A DNA stretch of 64,000 nt, from NCBI GenBank assembly GCA_003254925.1, contig QANZ01048479.1, forward strand, positions 1 through 64,000, in the 5' to 3' direction. A program made the position numbers and the translations under genes. Below the pieces are notes generated by a model that was given only the letters and a program-made list of their open reading frames with translations, had not been told where the DNA came from and did not search any database. Numbering within the stretch: the first letter of the stretch is position 1; the number at the start of each line of letters is the position of its first letter. Source of the DNA: Chamaecrista fasciculata (Eukaryota; Streptophyta; Magnoliopsida; Fabales; Fabaceae). This document shows, piece after piece, positions 10,621 through 22,354 of the stretch.

Positions 10621-13600
10621 TTAGGGAAAGTAAAACTTGAGTTTTTCCATATTCCAGGCGTTTGGGAGTGATTTCCCTTCTGGCGTTTCCAGTCGGAAGG
10701 CGTTCCCAGGTAAGGCTTCTACGACTCTGTAGGGGCCTTCCCAGTTTGGTCCGAGTTTGCCGTGTCTAGGATCCTTTCTGTTGTTTTCGACGGTTCTAAG
10801 CACCAAATCTCCCACTTTGAGGGTTCGAGGTTTAATTTTCGAGTCGTGGTATCTCTTCACCATCTGATTGTATGCAGCTTGTCTGATGGCTGCAACCTCT
10901 CGTCTTTCCTCCAAGCTATCTAAGGCTTGGAGCCTGGAGTTGGCGTCATTGGTGTTTGGATAATCAATTATCCTCTCAGTCGGGACGTTCACTTCGGCAG
11001 GTATGACCGCTTCATGTCCGTATGCTAAGGCGAAAGGCGTTTCTTTCGTAGCTGTTTGTTCCGTGGTCCTGTATGACCATAGGACTGAGGGGAGTTCGTC
11101 GACCCATCTTCCCTTAGCTGACTCCAGTCTTTTCTTGATTCCTTGTATGATGATTCTATTGGCCAACTCAACTTGGCCATTTGTAGCCGGATGTTCTACC
11201 GAGGTGGTCTTGTGATGAATTTTCCAAGCTTTGCAAAAGTCTTGGAACTTTCTGCTTGTGAATTGGGCGCCATTGTCAGATATTAGAGTGTTTGGGAGTC
11301 CAAATCTGGTAATGACGTTTTGCCATAGGAACTTCTCCATGGCTTCCGAGGTTATGGACGCCACTGCCTCGGCTTCTACCCATTTCGTAAAGTAGTCTAC
11401 GGCGACTATGAGAAACTTTCTCTGATAGGCCGCTGTTGGGAATGGTCCTGCTATGTCGATTCCCCATAGGTCGAATGGCCAAGGGGAGGTGATGGCGCTC
11501 ATGGGAGCTGCGTGTGTATGTATCATGTTGGCATACCTCTGGCATTTCTCGCATGAGCGAACAACGCCTTCTGCATCCTGTAGTAGCGTGGGCCAATAGT
11601 AGCCTGCTCTCTGGATCTTTCTCCGTATAGCCATTGGGCCTTGGTGGCTTGCACATAGGCCTTCATGGACTTCAGTTAACACCCTGGTGACTTCGCCCCC
11701 TGCTATACACTTGGCCGCCGGGTGACTGAAGTTTTTCCTGTATAGTGCTCCTTGTCTGATAAAGTATCTGCCGGATCGCCTTGCGACTTTTCTTGCTTCG
11801 TTTTTATCTGAGGGAAGGGAGCCTTTTTCCAGATAGTTGAATATCGGCGTCCTCCAATCAACGACTTCTTCCGTAGGAAGAACGTCCTGTTCCAATATCG
11901 AGGGCTCCCTGAGGGTCGTTTTGATGATGGAACTCCTTCCACCTTTGTTTGGCTTAGATGCCATCTTGGCGAGCTCGTCGGCTCGGGCGTTCTCGCTTCG
12001 TGGGATATGTTTGAAAGTGGCGTTTATGCTTGATCCAGCCATGATTTTCTTTGCTTTTTCGGCGTACTGGACCATGGTAGAGTCTTTGGTTTCATACTCC
12101 CCGTTCATTTGTTGTACTACCAATTGGGAATCTGCGAAGATTTCCAATCTTTTGGCGCCTATGTTGGTTGTCAGTTTCAACGCAGCGATCAACGCCTCAT
12201 ATTCTGCCTGATTGTTGGTAATGGGGCATTCGATTTCAATAGACTGTTCGATGATGGAGCCATCTGGGGCTCGCATTACCACTCCTGCTCCTCGTTGGGA
12301 GTTTGAAGCGGCGCCATCGATGTGTACGCTCCAAGTCCAATTCTGAGCGTTGTCTGGTCCAGTCATTTCTGCTATGAAGTCGGCTAATGCTTGGCCTTTG
12401 ATGGCCCTTCTTGGCTCATAAGCGATCCCATACTCTGAGATTTCTACGGACCATACTGACATTCTTCCAGCAATATCTGGTTGTTCAATCATTTGTTTAA
12501 GGGGTCTATCCGTTCTGACGATTATTTGGTATTGCTGGTAGTAGTGTCGCAGCTTCCTAGTTGAGTGAAGTAATGAAAACGTCAGCTTTTCTAGGCGGTG
12601 ATACCTTCTTTCGGCTCCCGTGAGCGTTTTGCTCGTAAAGTAGATTGGTTTCTGCTCTTCCCCATCTTCGAGTACTAAGGCAGAACTGATTGCGTCGTCT
12701 GTGGACGCCAAGTAGACGTAGATTGGTTTATGCTTGATCGGAATTACCAAAATTGGCGGTGATGCCAGATACGCCTTTAGCCTTTGGAAGGCTTCCTCGC
12801 ATTCCCTGGTCCATTCGAATCGTTTGTTTGCTTTTAACGTTTGGAAGAAAGGCAAGCATTTGTCAGCTGACCTGAATGTAGAGGAGACCAATAATGAGTA
12901 ATGCTCGTTTTATTGATAGAAGTTTTGCGTCGAAAAGACGGCTTACATAGGCGTTGTCGATTAAATAAAGACAGAAGTGAAAAATAAATAAAAAGACGAA
13001 AAAGAGACTGTCACTAGGGAATAGCTGTAAAGCTTTATTGTTGAGGCGGCGCTAGGCGCTTTCTACCTCGACAGAAACCTATGGAGCGCCGCTAGCCTGC
13101 CGTTAAGGCGTTGGACTTCCTTAACCGATCTCGGGGAGACCATCTCGAGGATTGCTCTGCACTGGTCTGGGTTTGCTTCGATTCCTCTGTTGGTGAGCAT
13201 GAATCCGAGGAATTTTCCCCCGTTGACGCCGAAGGCGCACTTTGAGGGGTTCAGCTTCATCTGGTACTTTCGTAGCTGGTCGAAGATTTCCTTCAAATCT
13301 TCAGTGTGCTTTCCACCTTCTTTGGTCTTCACCACCATGTCATCGACGTAGACTTCCAGATTCTTTCCAATGTGATCTTTGAAGAAAAGATCCATCATTC
13401 TCTGGTAGGTGGCGCCCGCGTTCTTCAGTCTGAAAGGCATCACTGTGTAGCAGTATGTGCCCATCTCAGTTATGAACGCCGTTTTCTCGGCGTCTTCAGG
13501 GTTCATTTTGATCTGGTTATACCCACTGAAAGCATCTAAGAAACTCATCGTCTGATGACCACAGGTCCCATCAACAAGCTTGTCGATGTTGGGTAATGGG

Positions 13601-16600
13601 TAATGATCCTTTGGACACGCCTTGTTGAGGTCAGTGAAGTCTACACACATCCTCCACTTGCCGTTGGATTTCTTGACCAGCACCACGTTGGAGAGCCACT
13701 CGGGGTACTTGGCTTCCCTGATAAATCCCGCGGTCAGTAGTTTATTAACTTCTTCTTTGATTGCCGCTTGACGTTCATGGCCAAAGAGGCGTTTCCGTTG
13801 GATCACTCCTCTTCTGCCATCGGTGTTCAGGCTGTGACAGATGAGCTTAGGGTCTATTCCTGGCATATCTGCAGGGCACCAGGCGAAGACGTCAGAAGAT
13901 TCCCTCAACAGTTGGATGAGTTCGGACTTCTCCTCTTCACGAAGGAGCCTGTTAATCTGAACCGTTTTTTCGGCGTCTTTGCCCAGCTGTACTACTTCCA
14001 AATCTCCTGTTGGTTTGGGTCTCTGACTCGAGATCTCATCCCTGAAGTCCTCTATGTCGTCGCTCGAACTCTCAAGCTTCCCTCTATTCGCGGCGTTATC
14101 AGCCGATCCACTTCCTCGTGTTTTCCTCTTCCTTTCTTCTTCATTAGTTTTCGCCAGGCTCATGGCATAGCATTGTCTGGCTGCTCTCTGATCCGCTCTC
14201 ACTTGACCCACTCCTTGGGGCGTTGGAAACTTCATGCGAAGGTGAGCAGTGGATATCACCGCCCGCATCTTATTCAGGGAGGGGCGTCCAAGTAGGACGT
14301 TGTATGCTGAGGGCGCCTGTACCACCAAGAATTCTACTATAATGCTCGTTACCCTTGGCTTCTCTCCCACGGTGAGTCGTAAGTCAACGCTACCAAGGGC
14401 TGGTATTTGATCTCCTGTGAATCCGATAAGGCGTCCATGGTGTTCCTTGAGTTCTGACCGGGGAACGCCCAACTGCTCGAAGCATGGCTTATAGATGATG
14501 TCAGCAGACGAGCCCTGGTCTACCATGATCCTTTCGACTGTGAAGGCGCCAACTCGCGCCGTGATCACCATGGGGTCATCATAATCTTGGTTGACTTCCC
14601 ATAACTCGTCATCGGTAAAGGTGATGGGTTCAACCCATCTTTCTGCTCTAGACGCTTCCTTGTAATCAATCCTAAGTATGGATCGATTCACCTTCCTCTT
14701 CTTATGTGGAGCCTTGGCGCCACTTTTTTCTATGCCTCCTGAGATGGTGTGGATGATCCCAGACGGCTTGTCGTCTCTTGGCGGTGTGCGCCGATCTCTT
14801 TTCTTTTCTTCACCATCAGCGCCTCCTCCTCTCGATTTCTTCTGCTCACGACTGTTTTTTTCTTCTCTGTGCCTTTTACTTCCATCTTTTTTAATGAACC
14901 TGGATGGGAGGCGTCCCAGTCTGATCAGGTTCTCGATTTCATCCTTCAGGACGATGCACTCATCTGTTGTATGCCCTTCTGTTCTATGATACCTACAGTA
15001 TTTGCTGGTATCAACGTTTCGCCCTGCTCTCCTAGGGCGGTCAGGAAGTCTCGGTAGCAGATCTGTGTTACATATCTCTCGGAACACCTCTGATTGAGAC
15101 ACAGTGAGGACTGTGTAGACAGCGTGCCTTCCCCTGGGTGGGGATCGTGGACGCCGAGGATACTCCCTTCCTTTCGATGCTTGAGCGCCACCAGCTTTTT
15201 CTGAGTTTTTAGCGTACGGCTTTCTAGTATCTGGCTCGATCTTCGCGAATCGATCGCGCTGGGTTTTGTCTAGGTCTTCCTTTGTTATGAACTCCTCCAC
15301 CATTGAAAGGAGTTCTCCGACAGATTTGGGAGCCTTGTGTGTAAGCTCCTTGTGTGCATGGCCCGGTCTAATTCCTGCCAGGAACGAGTATACTGCAATG
15401 TTGTCATCCACTTCTTTGATACTTAGCAGAGTCTTGTTAAACTTTGCCAGGTAGTCTCGCAGTGATTCTCCTTTGTTTTGTCTAATGTCGGTCAAGACCG
15501 CCATGGGCTGTTTGTATACTTTGCTGGTAGCGAACCGCTTCTTAAACATTTCCTCCAGATCCCTAAAGCAATGTACCGAGCCCGCCGGGAGTTTGGAGAA
15601 CCAATCCAGAGCTGGTCATTCCAAAGTTATTGGGAACAGCTTGCATCGTTGAGGATATCCTAAGTTGGAGATGTTCATGGCGGCCTTGAAACTGAGCAAA
15701 TGATCCTCCGGGTCTTTTTCCCCGGTGTAGGGCGTCAACTTCATGGGCATTTTGTAATGTCTGTCCAGTTCAACAGCTTGCACGTGAGGGGCGAATATTC
15801 CCTCAGCTAGTGGGGGCGTTGTAGCCGGTAACGCCGAACGGGGTGGAGGCGCCAATTCTGGCGCTGGTGCTTGGGCGTTCATAGGCGGGTACATTTCAGC
15901 AGTTCTTCCATAGGGCGCCGATTCTGGCGCTGGTGCTGTGGCGCTCATGGGTTGGTACATTCCAGCCATTCTTCCATAGGGCGCCGATTCTGGCGCTGGT
16001 GCTGAGGCGCTCATGGGCTGGTACATTCCAGCCATTCTTCCATAGGGCGCCGATTCTGGCGCTGGTGCTGAGGCGCTCATGGGCTGGTACATTCCAGCGG
16101 ATCCTCCATAGACGCCATACCCAGGGTAATATTGGGGATAATACCCTTGTGGGTAGTAGTAACCCTGAGGTTGATAAGAGTAGGCGCCCACCCAAGTTTG
16201 CTGCTGGGTAAGCTGGGTAGTTTGGCCAGGAGCCTGCTGCTGAGTTGCCACCTGGATAGGTGACTGATTGTTCATAGGAGTTTGCTGTTCTTGGTTTCCT
16301 GGGTTTTCTTCCAGTGATATGGGCTCTGGGTTAGCATCCTCAGCAACTTGCTTTCCCTTGCTCGTTATCAGATCACGGATGTCCTTGCGGAGTGCTTCCA
16401 TCTCGATGTGCATGTCAGCCTTCAGTGCAGCAATCTTGTCTTCCGCTGTTATGGTAATTTGCCCTGTAGTCGCTGGGTTGGGCAGCGTAGGGGCTTCTTG
16501 GACAGTAGGAAATCCTGGGGGTGGAGCAAGCGTCGAATCTTGTGCGGATTGAGCTACTGAGGCTCCAGAAGCGTGTTGATCAGTTGGAGTGGATGTCATC

Positions 16601-16623
16601 TTGCCGATTTCTGTAGATGTCAT
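10621..16623 (-). pseudogene. gag-pol region of element B (broken)
   Basis: Read on the minus strand, it begins with a Gln/Pro/Tyr-rich gag N-terminus holding a 22-residue tandem repeat. The gag core follows, with a zinc-knuckle-like YCRYHRTEGHTTDEC, then an aspartic protease (VDQGSSADI). The reverse transcriptase has YVDDMVVK, a first RNase H follows, and a second RNase H starts at IDGAASNSQRGAGVV. The integrase has a zinc-binding part ending CEKCQRY and a catalytic core with WGIDIAGPFP and ISDNGAQF. This order is typical of the Tat lineage. The coding region is interrupted in about two or three places, so it is not expected to make a full polyprotein. Confidence 0.9.
15835..16098 (-). repeat. 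66-bp tandem repeat in gag of element B
   Basis: Four in-frame copies of a 22-residue unit, AGMYQPMSASAPAPESAPYG plus two residues, the last copy diverged. The period of exactly 66 bp keeps the frame. The unit is Pro/Ala/Ser-rich and probably disordered. The neighbouring stretch (about 16100-16200) is Tyr/Pro/Gln-rich. No such array is seen in gag of element C. Confidence 0.85.
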
Positions 16624-16780
16624 CTAGTTCTCTGGTTCGATGAAACACACAGGTTAGATAAAACAAAAAATTCTGGAAAAATGCGTATGATCCAACCCTA
16701 TCGTTCATGTATCCAAAGAAAAAAAATTTTAAGTCGAGATCAACACTGTTATAAACTAAATTTGGACTTTGAATAAAAAG

Positions 16781-16798
16781 TCCCCACAGACGGCGCCA
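16781..16798 (-). other. Primer-binding site of element B
   Basis: On the minus strand, TGGCGCCGTCTGTGGGGA starts one base inside the LTR. The first nine bases match the 3' end of plant tRNA-Asp, a primer used by several plant Ty3/gypsy groups; the remainder does not match well, so the tRNA identity is uncertain. Element C has the same 18 bases. Confidence 0.7.
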
Positions 16799-16799
16799 G

Positions 16800-17490
16800 T
16801 GATGAACCTGGTTTTGGCCGTAGGGCATCACCTGGTTCGNCTCAATCCTTGATTTGTCATTATTTGGGATTTTTTCTTCTCGATTGTTATAGTTCTGGAC
16901 TGATGAACCTGGTTTTGGCCGTAGGGCATCACCTGGTTCGATGAGGCAACTTTGGGTCAGAAGTCACCTGCAAGTCAATGAAAGCACAGGGATGGCCCTG
17001 CGATTCACCTCCGATGCTTAAGTCAGTAAAAATAGCCTGAGAGCAACAATGTGTGCAAATGGAAATAGTGCGTACCTTTTTCCAGTAGAGGAGCTGTCCT
17101 TTTATACTGGGGAAATAAGATCTTTCTGACCTAGATATGGTCGACTGTGATCTTAACTGATTTGGCCAAATCAGCTGTGATCTTGGTGGAAATCCTAACT
17201 GTCCGTTATTCTCGCAGATCTGTTGGTTAGGATATGGGAGTAAGTTGTTATTTCTCGTGAACGCCTGGTTGTTGGCGTCCTCGACCGACGTAGGGCGTTT
17301 GGTGCCTTAATCATGCTAGGACTCTTTCTGTGGACGCCTGACTATTGGCGTTATCAATTGTCACGAGAGGCTTGGTGCCTTGCCTGTGAAGGGCTCTTTT
17401 GGCGTTCTCATCCAAAGGATTCCTTAGATGGGCCTTTGGGGCGCCCATGGCCCAAGTCTTCTAGGCCTCAAGTCTTTAGGCCTATTATCA
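16800..17490 (-). repeat. Right LTR (5' LTR) of element B, disturbed by an assembly joint
   Basis: The LTR starts at 16800 next to the primer-binding site but is cut after 40 bases by an N at 16840. The next 60 bases (16841-16900) copy the DNA left of the element (about 6306-6365), including its TGGAC. They are followed by a full 590-bp LTR (16901-17490) and the right-hand TGGAC. A real insertion would not carry left-flank sequence here. Confidence 0.85.
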
Positions 17491-17852
17491 TGGACAATTT
17501 TGGTGGGTGGGAAAAGTCAAGGAGATGGTCAAATGGTTGTTGATTAGAGAGAGACAAGAGGGAGAGGGAGATAGCAATTATTTGGGCAAAATAACAATTT
17601 AGCCCAAAACACAAGAAAGACTATTTACAAATTGGCCCAATATTAAAATAAATGACTATTTTGTCCTTGTGATGTGTGATTGATTATATTAGAGTATAGG
17701 TAATTATAGATATATATATAGGGGTATAAGTGTAATTGAGTGTGTTTGATTATAAAAAAATCATGATTATAATCAAATCAGAAAAAAAAACGCAAACGAG
17801 CATGCTTATTATAATTATAATCAGAACATATTATAGTCAAAGCGCAAACGAA

Positions 17853-18295
17853 GATAATGTCAGCAAAATAAATAACATAACTTTTGTTAGTTTTGAGTGC
17901 ATGAACATGGATGCAAAATGAGGTCATTTAAAGCAAATTAACCTCTTTAATGGCCGACCAACTTGCTTTTAATTTGATCTTTTGAGAATTTTTCACACCA
18001 CATTTCCGTCAACTCAAATGTCAATTACTATCATTTATCAAGTGGAACAGAAAGAGAGAGATAGAGAGAGATATCATTATCATTTATCAATGGTGTTCAC
18101 TTATTATCACTTATTATTATTAGGAAAAATATTTATATTGATCCTAAAAAATTAAGGTACATTTTAAATTAGTTTTAAATATTTTATTTATTTTAAATTA
18201 ATTTTATATTTATATATAAATTGTTTTAAATTATTTTTATTTGTATAAGTCATCAATATTTTTCTATTAAATGAAATATTTTTTCTCTTTTAATA
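17853..18295. other. AT-rich intergenic DNA
   Basis: No gene, RNA or element end recognised. It contains a short GA-rich tract near 18050 and a run of TTTTAAATT-like words. Confidence 0.55.
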
Positions 18296-18569
18296 CTTCC
18301 TCCGTTCCTGAATATCTGCTTTTCTGGAGAACTTTTTTTATTCCAAAATATCTGATGTTTAATAACTTCAAGAGAGCATCAATTATTCTTTTACCATTCT
18401 ATCCCTATTAAATATAGTAGAGTCATAAATGAATAAACATTTTCCAAGTAATTTAATAGAGATAGTTTAGTCTTTTTACCTCATTTTTGTCTTCATTCTA
18501 GGTGAGCTAATCATTTCCTTGGTCTGTGTGTATTTACCTTAAACATCAGATATATAGGAACGGAGGGAG
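18296..18569. mobile_element. Stowaway-like MITE
   Basis: The ends CTTCCTCCGTTCC and GGAACGGAGGGAG form terminal inverted repeats, flanked by TA on each side. CTCCCTCCGTTCC termini and a TA target duplication are the signature of Stowaway (Tc1/mariner-derived) MITEs in plants. Length is 274 bp; it codes for nothing. Confidence 0.88.
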
Positions 18570-18848
18570 TAGATCATATTATTTAACTTCTTTTCAAAAG
18601 AGAGAGAAGGAGAAAGAGATGAATTGACAAATTGTGAAACATTATTATTTAATATATGAAAAAAAATACTAATATAATAAATGAAACATTATTATTTAAT
18701 ATAAAAAAAATGACAAAATGTGATGATGGTGTCAATGTAAACAAGTTATATACATATAGAATTAATTTTAAATAAATAAAATATTTAAAATAAATTTAAG
18801 TACCATCTCATATTTTGAGACCAATTATTATTTTTGTTATCATTTATT
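18570..18848. other. AT-rich intergenic DNA
   Basis: Contains a near-duplicate of GAAACATTATTATTTAATAT (about 18636 and 18683) and no gene. Confidence 0.5.
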
Positions 18849-19061
18849 ATAGATTGAATACTTTTTTGGCCTAAAACATTGTCCTTAGACTCGCGACTCC
18901 ATCCGATTTAATTCATTTTTAACCGAATCTAATCGAGTGCAGCTAATTTCCGATTCATACGAAGACATGACTAGGATTCTATATGTGAAAACGCAAAAAG
19001 TCTGTTTTCACGTTTTAAGTCGCGTTTTTGATAACACTGCCCTGAAATAGATTGAATACTT
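18849..19061 (-). mobile_element. Short insertion flanked by 15-bp direct repeats, possibly a SINE-like retroposon
   Basis: ATAGATTGAATACTT occurs perfectly at 18849-18863 and 19047-19061, enclosing 183 bp of less AT-rich sequence. Read on the minus strand, the insert starts TTCAGGGCAGTG and ends GGCCAAAAAA, a short A-tract, which is what a target-primed retroposon would leave. I do not recognise pol III box A/B motifs, so the class is open. Confidence 0.5.
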
Positions 19062-19399
19062 GAAGTGACAATTATGTTTATAGAATTTTTTTCAGCCACA
19101 ATTTTATATTTACCAAATTTTTATATAGTATAGCACTTATAACTTGATTAATTATCTTATATTATCTTTTATGATTAATGATATAACATCTCTTAAATAT
19201 CTCATTTATTATAATTGAATAAGCCAATTCAACGGTTTGATTCAGGCCAAAAGAAAAAAAAATTCAACCGTTTGATAATTTCCTCCTCTATAATAAACTC
19301 ACATCTTTAAATTGTCTTTCATTTTATACAAAAGTAGTACACTCATATTTTTTTTAACTTATTGATATATCACTTTTTCTTCAAAATCTTTACTAACTT

Positions 19400-20394
19400 T
19401 GGTATTAAAGTGAGTGGCGAAATTGGACTCCAACTATGTCTTTGTTGCTGGATCTCGCATCCTGATCATCAAGACTCTCCTCTCTAGTTAGCTATTAGTT
19501 TTTGTTTCACAATTTTTACTTTTATTTTGTTTTATTTCTAGTTTGCTATTTTAATTTTATTTGAGGACAATTTATCTAAGCTTGTTGGACCACCTTCTGT
19601 AACAAGTCAAGATGAGGCCAAGGATGATGATGATGATTTATGATTTTTTTATTATATATTCTTATGTATTGATACTTGTTATGTTTGAAATACTTATTAG
19701 TTTTGGATACTAAATTGTTATACTTTCCTTGTTTTGATACTTGTTAATTTTATTGTATGACTTCAAATATATTATCGACAAATATTATTAAATTATAAGG
19801 TATTTAGACTTGCAACTTGTTAAAAAAATAAGGTTTTAAAAACATGAATTAACATTATATGACCAATTTGGAAATAGCATTAAATTAGCTACAAAAAATT
19901 TAATATGGAAAATGTTTATAATTTCTTAAATATTAGCTATAGAATAGCTACTAATTAGCTACAAATTAGATACAAAGATTAGCTACGGATTAGCTAGGGA
20001 AATTAGCTATGAAGATTAGCTAGGGAAATTAGTTTCCGATTAGTTACCGATTAGCTACAAAGACTAACTAGGATTAGCTAGGGTTTTTAGTCATTTTATT
20101 AAATGAATAGTTACAGTTTAGCTACGAATTAGCTATGAAATAAAAAATATTTGCTAGGAAATAGCTACGAAATTAGCTACGAATTTGTTAATTTGACTAT
20201 CAAATTAGTCGTAGCTACGGATCAGCTATATATTAGTTACGGATTAGTTACAACTTTGCTATGGATTAACTACGAAAAATTCCATAACTAATTAGCTTGC
20301 TAATGAAAAGCTACGAACAATTCCATAACAAATCCATAGCAAAATAATTTAGCTACGAAAATATCTGTAGCTAAACACGTATTTTCTTGTAGTG
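19400..20394 (+). mobile_element. 3' part of a CACTA (En/Spm) transposon
   Basis: The right end CGTATTTTCTTGTAGTG is the reverse complement of the CACTACAAGAAAATACG terminus typical of plant CACTA elements. Before it, about 19870-20370 is filled with degenerate repeats of TTAGCTACGAA and its inverse, as expected for CACTA subterminal repeats. Further left, a frame ending GTAACAAGTCAAGATGAGGC, then poly-Asp and a stop at about 19640, may be the last exon of a transposon protein. The matching 5' terminus is not seen, so the element is truncated or its start lies outside what I can recognise. Confidence 0.7.
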
Positions 20395-21485
20395 ACCACA
20401 ACTTCACGAGTTAGTGTTTTTTTATCATATATCTTAATTTTAATAACAAATTTAATAATAAAGAAATATAAAAATTACGTTTATATAAATCTAATCTTTA
20501 ACATAAATATGTTAAACATTATGGGTATACTTTTATTTTATTATATAAAGTTTTGAGATATTCTGATCATTACATATTTAAGGTTACATATTAAAATAAA
20601 AATGATCAAATTAAAATATAAAGAAATATAAAAATATATTAATATTTTTTTTGAATTTATTTTATTTAAATACCATGAAAAGTATATCAGATATGAATTC
20701 TTTTATTTCAAAAATAAAAATAGTCCGGACAAATTTTTTACATTTTATTAATACTAAATACAAATTAATATTTATCAGTTATTGACTTATTGAAAAAACT
20801 ATTTCTACTATCAATAGATGTGAAAGAGTGTGTGTCTTTTTTGATCGAAAAAACAGGACCCAGAAAATGAAAAGAAAAGAGAAGAGTGTGCCTCTCTCTA
20901 AAGAAAAGTAATCAATAATCTGAAATGTAAAATCTACTATTTATATTAGCTGACTGATCACCCTAATGCATGTGTTGATAAAACGTGTATGATATCAATT
21001 TTTATATTATTTTTCAAGAAAATAAAACTTATATATACGTCATATGTTTTTTTCTTTTCCTAACCACTTTTGTCATTTTCCCATGACGCTTGTCAAAGGG
21101 TTATGGCCCAGAAATTTGTAGAATGTTCTTACATTTTCTTTTCTATTATTTTTCTATATTTACTCTCATTTTTCTTTTGTGAAATTGAAAGTGATGATCA
21201 CATCTTTACAAATTAAACTACAAAAACATATTATTATTTAACCATAAATTTCTTATTTTTAAAAGTTTAAAAGAAAAAAGATTAACGAGTTGACAATTTA
21301 ATCCTTAAAAAATTGGGATACACAATTTAATATTTTTAAAGAATCAAATAATATATCCATTACTTTTTGAAAGGATCAAACAATTTGTACAAAAAAAAAA
21401 AAAGGATTAAACAATATATTTTTTTAGCCCATGGAAATGATTAGTAAGTGTACTATTTCGTTTTTTCAAGGATTAAACTATATAA
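20395..21485. other. AT-rich intergenic DNA
   Basis: No gene recognised. The stretch at 21280-21480 holds repeated AAGGATTAAAC-type words that look like the worn edge of a TTTTGGTC foldback element. Confidence 0.5.
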
Positions 21486-22354
21486 GTCAAAAATCTATTT
21501 TGGTTCTTAATGTTTATCCAAGTTCTATTTTCGTTCCTATTATTATTTTTTTTCATTTTTGTCCTTAATGTTTCCTAAACGTTTCATTGTTGGTCTCTTA
21601 ACTATTGAATATGGTCATATCTCTTTTATTTCACACTCGAATGTAATTAAATCAGAGTTGCGTGTTAAATTTGATGAGCTATTTCTTTGCCCAGTTGAAG
21701 TCATCGACAAACGAGGTCAATTCACGCTAAAAAATGGGCTGCTTGTTTCATGAATTTGGTCACATTTCTCTCGTTCAAGTTTGAATGCAACAAAATCGAA
21801 ACTTCAAATTATTACTCTTGACGAGTTATTTCTCTATCTAATTGGGGTTGTTAGCAAACGAGGTTAAATAGTACTTTGATAATGAGTTTGGTCAAAACAT
21901 CAATATTAACTTTTGGAGTACTATTATTACAAAAAAAAAACACTTTTGGAGTACTATTTAACATCGTTTGTCAATGGTCTAAACTAGATAAAGAAATAAA
22001 GAACTCGTCAAGAGTAACTTGTAGCTTCGGTTTTGTTGCATTTAACTTGAAACAAGAGAGAAGTGACCAAATTTATGAAATTAGCAGCCCAATTTTGGGC
22101 CAGATTTTATGTTTGATTTGACCTCATTTATCGATGACTACAATTGAACAAAAACATAATTCATGAAATTTAACCCATAGTTCTGATTTAATTAACTTTG
22201 AGTTTGAAATGAGAGAGATATGATCAAATTCAATAGTGAGGGACCAATAATGAAACTTTTAAGAAACATTATAAGAACCAAAATACAAAAAAAAAAAAAT
22301 AGGGACTAAAACAAAATTTGGGGTAAATATTAGGGACCAAAATAAGTTTTTGAC
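21486..22354. mobile_element. Large foldback/TIR element (TTTTGGTC family)
   Basis: The left arm GTCAAAAATCTATTTTGG is mirrored by CCAAAATAAGTTTTTGAC at the right. The arms continue with matching text for several hundred bases, for example CATATCTCTTTTATTTCACA against a right-arm GAAATGAGAGAGATATGA. Two short frames inside (64 and 81 codons) lie in the two arms and are not genes. Arms of the same family occur at about 1490, 44811-45250 and 46015-46400. No clear target duplication was found. Confidence 0.75.

Larger units (their letters stand above)
6366..17490 (-). mobile_element. Tat-lineage Ty3/gypsy LTR retrotransposon, element B
   Basis: Two LTRs (6366-6955 and 16901-17490, 590 bp each, TG...CA ends) are flanked by the target duplication TGGAC (6361-6365 and 17491-17495). 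Gag-pol lies on the minus strand, so the right LTR is the 5' one. The order is 5' LTR, primer-binding site, gag, protease, reverse transcriptase, RNase H, second archaeal-type RNase H, integrase, then an oppositely oriented extra gene, then the 3' LTR. The RT sequence type, the second RNase H and the antisense gene place it in the Tat group. It is broken, with about two or three interruptions in the coding region. The LTRs differ at about two sites by eye, so it is young. An assembly joint at 16840 disturbs the right LTR. Confidence 0.93.
5522..17852. mobile_element. Old TIR DNA transposon split by the LTR element at 6366-17490
   Basis: The left end TTCGATTGCGCTTATAATA, continuing to CTCTGATTATAATTA, is mirrored at the right end: the reverse complement of 17806-17852 reads TTCGTTTGCGCTTTG and continues to TTCTGATTATAATTA. 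Repeated TGATTATAATCA motifs occur in both flanks. Without the LTR element the transposon would be about 1.2 kb. No transposase was recognised and no target duplication was identified, so the superfamily is open. The flanks actually belonging to it are 5522-6365 and 17491-17852. Confidence 0.6.

Noticed and set aside
11003-15663. Plus-strand open frames up to 175 codons opposite gag-pol of element B
   Set aside because: They are mirror frames of well-supported gag, RT, RNase H and integrase coding sequence.
19870-20370. CRISPR-like array of short repeats
   Set aside because: Units are degenerate, in both orientations, without regular spacers, and end at a CACTA terminus in a plant genome.
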